Positions 59,193 through 64,000 of a DNA stretch of 64,000 nucleotides are shown piece by piece. A program made the position numbers and the translations under genes. Under the pieces are notes generated by a model. That model saw only the letters and a program-made list of their open reading frames with translations, searched no databases and had not been told where the DNA came from. Source of the DNA: Macrocystis pyrifera (lineage: Eukaryota > Sar > Phaeophyceae > Laminariales > Laminariaceae); assembly GCA_031763025.1 (NCBI GenBank), contig JASSKH010000001.1, positions 23,561,840 to 23,625,839 of the forward strand, given 5' to 3'. Each line of letters begins with the position of its first letter. Position 1 is the stretch's first letter.

Positions 59193-60500
59193 GTGGTTTT
59201 GTCAGAAACAGGTGCGATATCCGGCCGGCGCGTTGAAGATCAGAAGCGTTGGGAGGTTGCACCGGGGTTGTTGGGGAAGGTGTCGGGGAAATCGGTGAAG
59301 GCGGCAAGCTTAGTGCGAGTTTTAGCTACGACGGCTGGGGCAGTTTTGTCGCGAGTAACCGAGGCGGGGGAAGGGGGGGTAGGGAGGGTTGAGCAATGGT
59401 TGGGGGGTTCGTTGATAGCACCCCACATGGATCCAGAGCGCGTACAAGCGTTCTTCGGGGACAAGCACCAATTCCCGGAAATCGACAATTTGAGGCACAT
59501 AGCGCGCGTGGGGGTACCAGTAGACGTTGGGCCAGGGGGGGGCCTTACACAGGAACTAGCATATGGAAACCATTCAAGCGCGCAGAAATTTAGCGACGCA
59601 GTGTGGGAAAAAGCGGTTGCGGACGTGGCGGGGGGCAGGGCAATTGTTTTCCCAAAGAAGCAAGCAGAGAAGGTTCCGGGACTGCGGGTGTCCCCAGTTG
59701 GGGTAGTAGAAGAGCGCGAAAAGATAAGGATAATCTACGACATGACATTCGAGCACGAAAAATGGGCGCGGGTCGGTGAACTCGACGACGGATTGGGATG
59801 AGATTCCGGCATGTGCGCTGGCGGGGGTGATGCCTGAGGTTTTACAAAGGGTACTGGGGTTGAGGGTTAAGTTCGGGGATCGAGCGCGAATTCTTATTAA
59901 AAAAATGGACGTCAAAAATGCGTTCAGACAGATCCCAGTAGACCCTGACGGTGCAGCGGCTTTGGGGTACGTACTGGAGGAGTACCTTTTCGTCGATTTG
60001 CGCTTGCAGTTTGGGTGGAGGGGTAGTCCGGGGTGGTGGGGCGTGATATCAGCTGCGATGCAGCATGCGCAACACAACACCACGGCAGCATCCGCGTCGT
60101 TCTCGAGGGCGGGAGACCGCGCGGTAGAGCACGTGACGGTTGCGCAGGCAACGGGGCGTCCAGTAGTACAGTGGCCGGCAGAGTGCGTAGTGCTGCCAGC
60201 GAACGGGGGAGGGCCGGACGACCCAGCCTTTGTGGGTTTTTTTTATGGATGATGCCATCTCAGTAGAGGTTCAGTGGGACCCGGAAGGGGCGCGGTGTTT
60301 GGACTTGTCTCGATCGCTAGCGGGAATCCACGAGCAGGCTATGGGCGAGAGGTCAGAAGGGGAGGAGCCGTTACTTTCGGGGAAAAAAGGTGACAGGCTG
60401 GGCAACGCAACAAGAGGTGTTGGGGTACGATGTTGACACAGAGAGCATGACTATTGCCCTCCCGAAACGGAAGGTGGACGAATTACGCGCGCGATTGGCA
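59193..60500 (+). pseudogene. YR element reverse transcriptase
   Basis: Blocks in order: VFPKKQAEKVPGLRVSPVG, RIIYDMTF, (frameshift near 59775) VNSTTDW, KKMDVKNAFRQIPVDP with the first catalytic Asp, LQFGWRGSPGWWGVIS, and the active-site box FFMDDAISV. MDD lies just after a T8 run at 60237-60244 that shifts the frame. These blocks are typical of the DIRS clade of RTs. Confidence 0.85.
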
Positions 60501-60519
60501 CAGTAGCCAGCAGGGCGGT

Positions 60520-61420
60520 AGACGGCAACGGTGAGGGAGGTGCTAGTGTTAGCAGGGAAGTTGCACCACGCATCCTTTGTAATCCGGCCCGGACGGTACT
60601 TCGTCCGTCGGCTTCTGCAGTTATCTAATCTGCATCTTGATGGGGTGGAGCGGACCGGGGGGGGGGGGTGCGTGGGGTAGGTTCAGAAGGCAGAAGGAAG
60701 CGAGACGAATTTTACGGTTGTCGCGGGAGTTCATGGCAGACATGGGATGGTGGAGATGGTTTTTGGAGACGGGGGGAGGGTACGGGGGGAGAGAGCATAA
60801 CAGCACCGTCTTTCAGCTTCGTGAAGCAACGACCGAGTAGAAACTGGTTTTCGGACGCTTCATTGACAGCGATAGGGGGTTGTGCATGGAAACGGGGGTG
60901 TACTGGAGATTCGCCCTGCCAGAAGAGGTGCAGAAACGTATGATAAGGGGGGGGCAGGCGGTAGCTGATTTAATTTCCATTAACCTGTTGGAGGGCGTTC
61001 GTAATGGTAGACATGCGGGGGGAGAGACCGGGTAGGAAGGGGGAGGCAGTTTTGATGAGGGCAGATAACGAAGCAGTCGTAACCTGGGTAAAGAGGTGTC
61101 GTGGGGGGGGTAAGAAACAAGCGAGAGTAGGGGCATTGATGAGCATGATGGGGGCGTTGGAAGCAAGGGGAAGGTGGTGTTTTCATGCAAGGCACGTACG
61201 GGGGGTCGATAACAGGTTGGCAGATGGTCTGACTAGGTGGCGAGAGGAACCGATTCCCGAGAAACTGAACGCAGAATGTCCCGAAATCGCTTGGCAGGTG
61301 CAGGAACTGGGATCGGGGGAGCAGCTAATGTGTTCGGAGATATTGCGAGAGAGTACGCATTTGGAAGAGTTGCAGCTTCGTCTCGAAAAACTTACGAGGC
61401 GAATTGGAGGATGCGGGTGA
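60520..61420 (+). pseudogene. YR element RT connection and RNase H
   Basis: LVLAGKLHHASFVIRPGR is the connection block seen in DIRS/Ngaro polymerases, and WWRWFLETG follows. RNase H motifs are FSDASLTAIGG (first Asp), MRADNEAVVTWV (Asp) and ARHVRGVDNRLADGLTRW (Asp). Three or more frame changes at G-runs (60660, 60890, 60950) break it. Confidence 0.8.
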
Positions 61421-62345
61421 GCTGGAGATGGTTGGTCGGGAAGGGGTGTTGGCTGCAGAAAGACACGGGGGATAATGGAGTTAGTGGGGGAGCTGGTCGA
61501 ATTCATGGGGTACTGCTGCGCAGAAAAAGGGAACAAGGAGTCGACGGTAGTAGGCAAGTTGGTGGCGATTAACTTCTACCATGAGCAGTTCGTGGGGCTT
61601 TCGGTGCCCATGAGTAACCCATTGATCAGATCGGTGAGGCAAGGTATCAAGAGGGCACACGTAGAGACGGGTAGTCAGCAGAGGGTAAAAAGACCATTGA
61701 CTGGGGGATGCTGAGGGGGATGCAAAGAAGCACTGCATCATGGGGGGAAGGGGGGAGGGTGTTATGGATAGGTCTGGCACTGTCCTACTTTTTTATGTTA
61801 CGAGCGTCAGAATTGTTTGCCAAGGAGAGAGGGTTGTATCATAAGGTATACTGCTTAAGAAGGGGGGATGTTGCGTTTTTCAGAGATAACGATCAACCGG
61901 TGGAGGGTAGCATTCGGGAAGCAAATAAGGTAGAGGTGAGGTTCACGGGATCGAAGGGAGATCAAGGAAGAAAAGGAGCGATACTGGTCAGGACAAGATC
62001 AGGCCGGGGTGGAGGAGAGGAAGGGGGGGCAGTGGGGCTATTGGTGGAGCTTTTCGAAATGTACACTGACGGGAAGTTGACAGGGGAAGCCCCTTTGATG
62101 TCATATCGAGGAACGGACGGTTGGAGGGTCTGGTCCATGGGGAAGGCAACCCAGTGCTTGAGGAAAGGTCTCGCCAGTGTAGGGAGGAGATGGAAAGAGA
62201 GAGGAGCGGGGGCAAGTCTGATTCCGGAAGAATTCGCGTTGCATTCGGGAAGAAAAGGGGGGGGGGCAACCAGACTGGGCCAGAGGCAGTGATTAAGAAA
62301 GAAGGGAGGTGGTCGTCGGACTCGTTTATGGTGTACGTTAGGGCT
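61320..62345 (+). pseudogene. YR element tyrosine recombinase
   Basis: N-terminal SAM-like part: REYAFGRVAASSRKTYEANW and, after a shift, ELVEFMGYCCAEKGNKESTV. Catalytic part: Arg in SYFFMLRASELFA (61801-61803), His and Arg in LHSGRKGGGATRL (62242-62253), and after a 1-2 base shift near 62285 GRWSSDSFMVYVRAN with the nucleophile Tyr at 62333-62335. R...H-x-x-R...Y is the tyrosine recombinase signature. All catalytic residues are present, but the frame is broken at least twice. Confidence 0.88.
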
Positions 62346-62556
62346 AACATGGAAGACCCGGTATGGGTATCAGAGGTGTTGGAGCATGGGGGGGGGGGAG
62401 TTCGAGAGACAGCCAGGACAAGGGACGAGATGGGGTTGAATACTATAGGTGCTACTCCGCCCGGTATAGTAAGGACCGCTTGGGAGGCTGCAAAGTACCC
62501 AAACAGTCCTTACACACATCCGGACGAAGGGGGGAAGGAACCGCGGTCTCGTGAGG

Positions 62557-62797
62557 GGAGGCGTTCGACCGGTAAGGAGGTCGACCGCGTTTCGTTTGTG
62601 TGGAAGGGGGTGGGAGGCGTAAGCAAGCGAAAGGGACGAGGCAACCCCCCTTTCTCTCTTCCCTCCGGCTATTTTATATAGGGGTAAGGAAGGCGTACGC
62701 ATGCAGGGGGGGGACGGGCCAGGGCAGCCCCGCCCCCCCCCACCATTTTGGTTTCTTCAATTAATATCAAGCATTTTTTCGTGCAAGTGGACAACCA
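62557..62797 (+). repeat. B1 terminal block of YR element
   Basis: Direct repeat of B2 (63880 on) and of 45-293 and 1020-1283. It ends GTGGACAACCAAA, where A2 begins. It lacks the CACTAGCGGAGCG segment present in the other B blocks. Confidence 0.85.
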
Positions 62798-63123
62798 AAG
62801 AGGAAGGTTGTCGTAGGGGTAACCTGGTGTTTGGGGGTAACGGGTAGAAAAGATAAACCAGTGAAGGAATGAGACGGTTTCGGAGGGTTTCCCATATAAT
62901 AACAAGGGATGTTTAGTACGGGGGTAAGAATGAAAATAATAGAAGTTCCGGATGATTGAGGAAGAAAAACCAAAGCAGTTCAGATACGAGCAAGCAGCGG
63001 TAGAGCGGTGTGAAGCGGGGGGGTCGTCGGTGCAGCGAGTATCCTGCATAGATAGCGGACGGGCAAGGCCCTGCTCGAGCTGAATAGAACCGGGGAGGGG
63101 ACGTCAGGGAGTCGTCTAGTTGT
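62797..63123 (+). repeat. A2 block of YR element
   Basis: Matches A1 at 56457-56780 with few differences and is contiguous with B1, as in circular-junction-like split direct repeats. Confidence 0.85.
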
Positions 63124-63221
63124 TTTTTTCCCGCCCACCCTCCCGCAACAAATTTCCACGGCGGATGGGCAAACGGAGGGGAAGGAGACACAGTGGTCGA
63201 TTACTGTAGTAATGGCTTAAT

Positions 63222-63823
63222 CCCGATCGCACGGGCCGTTTGAAACGGAATCATTACATATTAATCGTTTGGTTTTCGTGGTGGCTCCCGATCGCACGGG
63301 CCGTTAGAAACGGAACCACTAGAAAGCACGCGTAAGTGGTGGTCGATTAAGTGGTGGCATAATCCCGATCGCACGGGCCGTTAGAAACGGAATCATCACA
63401 TTCAATAATCGTTTAGCAATCGTGGTGGGCTCCCGGTACGAACGGGCCGTTAGAAACGGAACCACCCGAAAGCACAAGCACATAGTGGTCGATTAGTGGT
63501 GGCTTAATCCCGATCGCACGGGCCGTTTGAAACGGAATCATTACATATTAATCGTTTAGTTTTCGTGGTGGGCTCCCGATTGCACGGGCCGTTAGAAACG
63601 GAACCACTAGAAAGCACGCGTAAGTGGTGGTCGATTAAGTGGTGGCATAATCCCGATCGCACGGGCCGTTAGAAACGGAATCATCACATTCAATAATCGT
63701 TTAGCAATCGTGGTGAGTTCCCGGTACGAACGGGCCGTTAGAAACGGAACCACCCGAAAGCACAAGCACATAGTGGTCGATTGGTAGTGGCTTAATCCCG
63801 ATCGCACGGGCCGTTTGAAACGG
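63222..63823 (+). repeat. Twin-hairpin array, nine units in a 288-bp higher-order repeat
   Basis: Units start at 63222, 63287, 63364, 63432, 63509, 63574, 63652, 63720 and 63797. The distance from any unit to the fourth next is 287-288, so four unit types form a higher-order repeat. Each unit is CCCG-loop-CGGG plus CCGTT-loop-AACGG, as at 711-959, which has only one set of four. Confidence 0.85.
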
Positions 63824-63879
63824 AATCACTACACTCATAATCGTTTGGCAGTCGAAGTGAGTCCCGCGCGGGGAGGCGT

Positions 63880-64000
63880 CTGGGGGAGGCGTTCCACAAG
63901 CGGAGTGCGACCGGTAAGGAGGTCGACCGCGTTTCGTTTGTGTGGAAGGGGGGTGAGAGGCGTAAGCAAGCGAAAGGGACGAGGCAACCCCCCTTTCTCT
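63880..64000 (+). repeat. B2 block of YR element, cut by window end
   Basis: Starts GGAGGCGTTCCACAAGCGG and matches 1020-1140 and 62557-62665. Confidence 0.85.

Larger units (their letters stand above)
56457..64000 (+). mobile_element. YR retrotransposon (DIRS/Ngaro-like), copy 2, right end cut by window
   Basis: Order: A1 (56457-56780), gag-like region, RT, RNase H, tyrosine recombinase, B1 (62557-62797), A2 (62797-63123), hairpin array (63222-63823), B2 (63880 to window end). The A1...B1-A2-B2 split direct repeats with an RT-RNase H-YR order and no integrase identify a PAT/Ngaro-type DIRS-group element. These integrate by recombinase through a circular DNA intermediate and leave no target duplication. 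I saw no methylase domain, which favours Ngaro over DIRS1. Frames are broken repeatedly at G and T runs. Confidence 0.85.

Noticed and set aside
63222-63823. Regularly spaced hairpin repeats looking like a CRISPR array
   Set aside because: The sequence is eukaryotic, the spacers are themselves repeated in a 288-bp higher-order pattern, and the array lies in a retrotransposon terminus with no cas genes.

Overview
The window is eukaryotic nuclear DNA. Its genes are split by GT-AG introns, it contains LINE, SINE, LTR, MULE and tyrosine-recombinase (YR) elements, and it has no operon-like gene packing. The intron style, a ZIFL-like transporter with kilobase introns and the mix of DIRS/Ngaro-like, Copia, Gypsy and MULE elements would fit a stramenopile, perhaps a brown alga. 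That placement is inference and was not tested by any search. Only one host gene can be reconstructed with confidence; most of the rest is transposable-element sequence in various stages of decay.

Layout. 1-1283: 3' end of a YR retrotransposon (split direct repeats around an array of twin hairpins). 1404-1517: cluster of palindromes. 1545-2984: 5'-truncated LINE with a poly-C tail. 2985-7019: mostly non-coding, with two MITEs, a Copia RNase H remnant and a dispersed repeat. 7020-14899: degenerate Ty3/Gypsy LTR element on the minus strand, with a second LINE and a MITE inside it. 15732-28467: a nine-exon major facilitator gene of 639 codons whose introns carry MITEs, tRNA-like SINEs and a LINE fragment. 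28468-32055: no recognisable gene. 32056-32445: SINE. 32575-47236: two MULE DNA transposons in tandem, with the same 9-bp target duplication before, between and (plus one extra C) after them. The first retains the full DDE transposase core but lacks an OTU-protease exon; the second keeps the OTU exon but has lost the first catalytic part of the transposase. 47237-52390: sparse region with weak exon candidates and minisatellites. 52390-53280: C-rich tandem repeat of about 170 bp interrupted by a LINE fragment. 53420-56456: no clear gene, one MITE. 56457-64000: nearly complete YR retrotransposon (gag-like, RT, RNase H, tyrosine recombinase, then the B1-A2-B2 terminus cut by the window end), in the same orientation as the partial copy at position 1.

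Three patterns run across elements. First, a 9-bp quasi-palindrome, TACC(T/A)GGTA, occurs at least 13 times by eye where about 0.5 is expected; in two places a paralogous sequence suggests it is a 7-bp insertion at TA, as expected for excision footprints of a TA-targeting DNA transposon. Second, the LINE family and several short repeats end in poly-C rather than poly-A, and one LINE copy sits inside a duplicated C-run. Third, many element reading frames break at G, C or T homopolymers, which could be real decay or assembly error.

All alignments, counts and splice sites were read by hand from the sequence; no database search or folding calculation was run.
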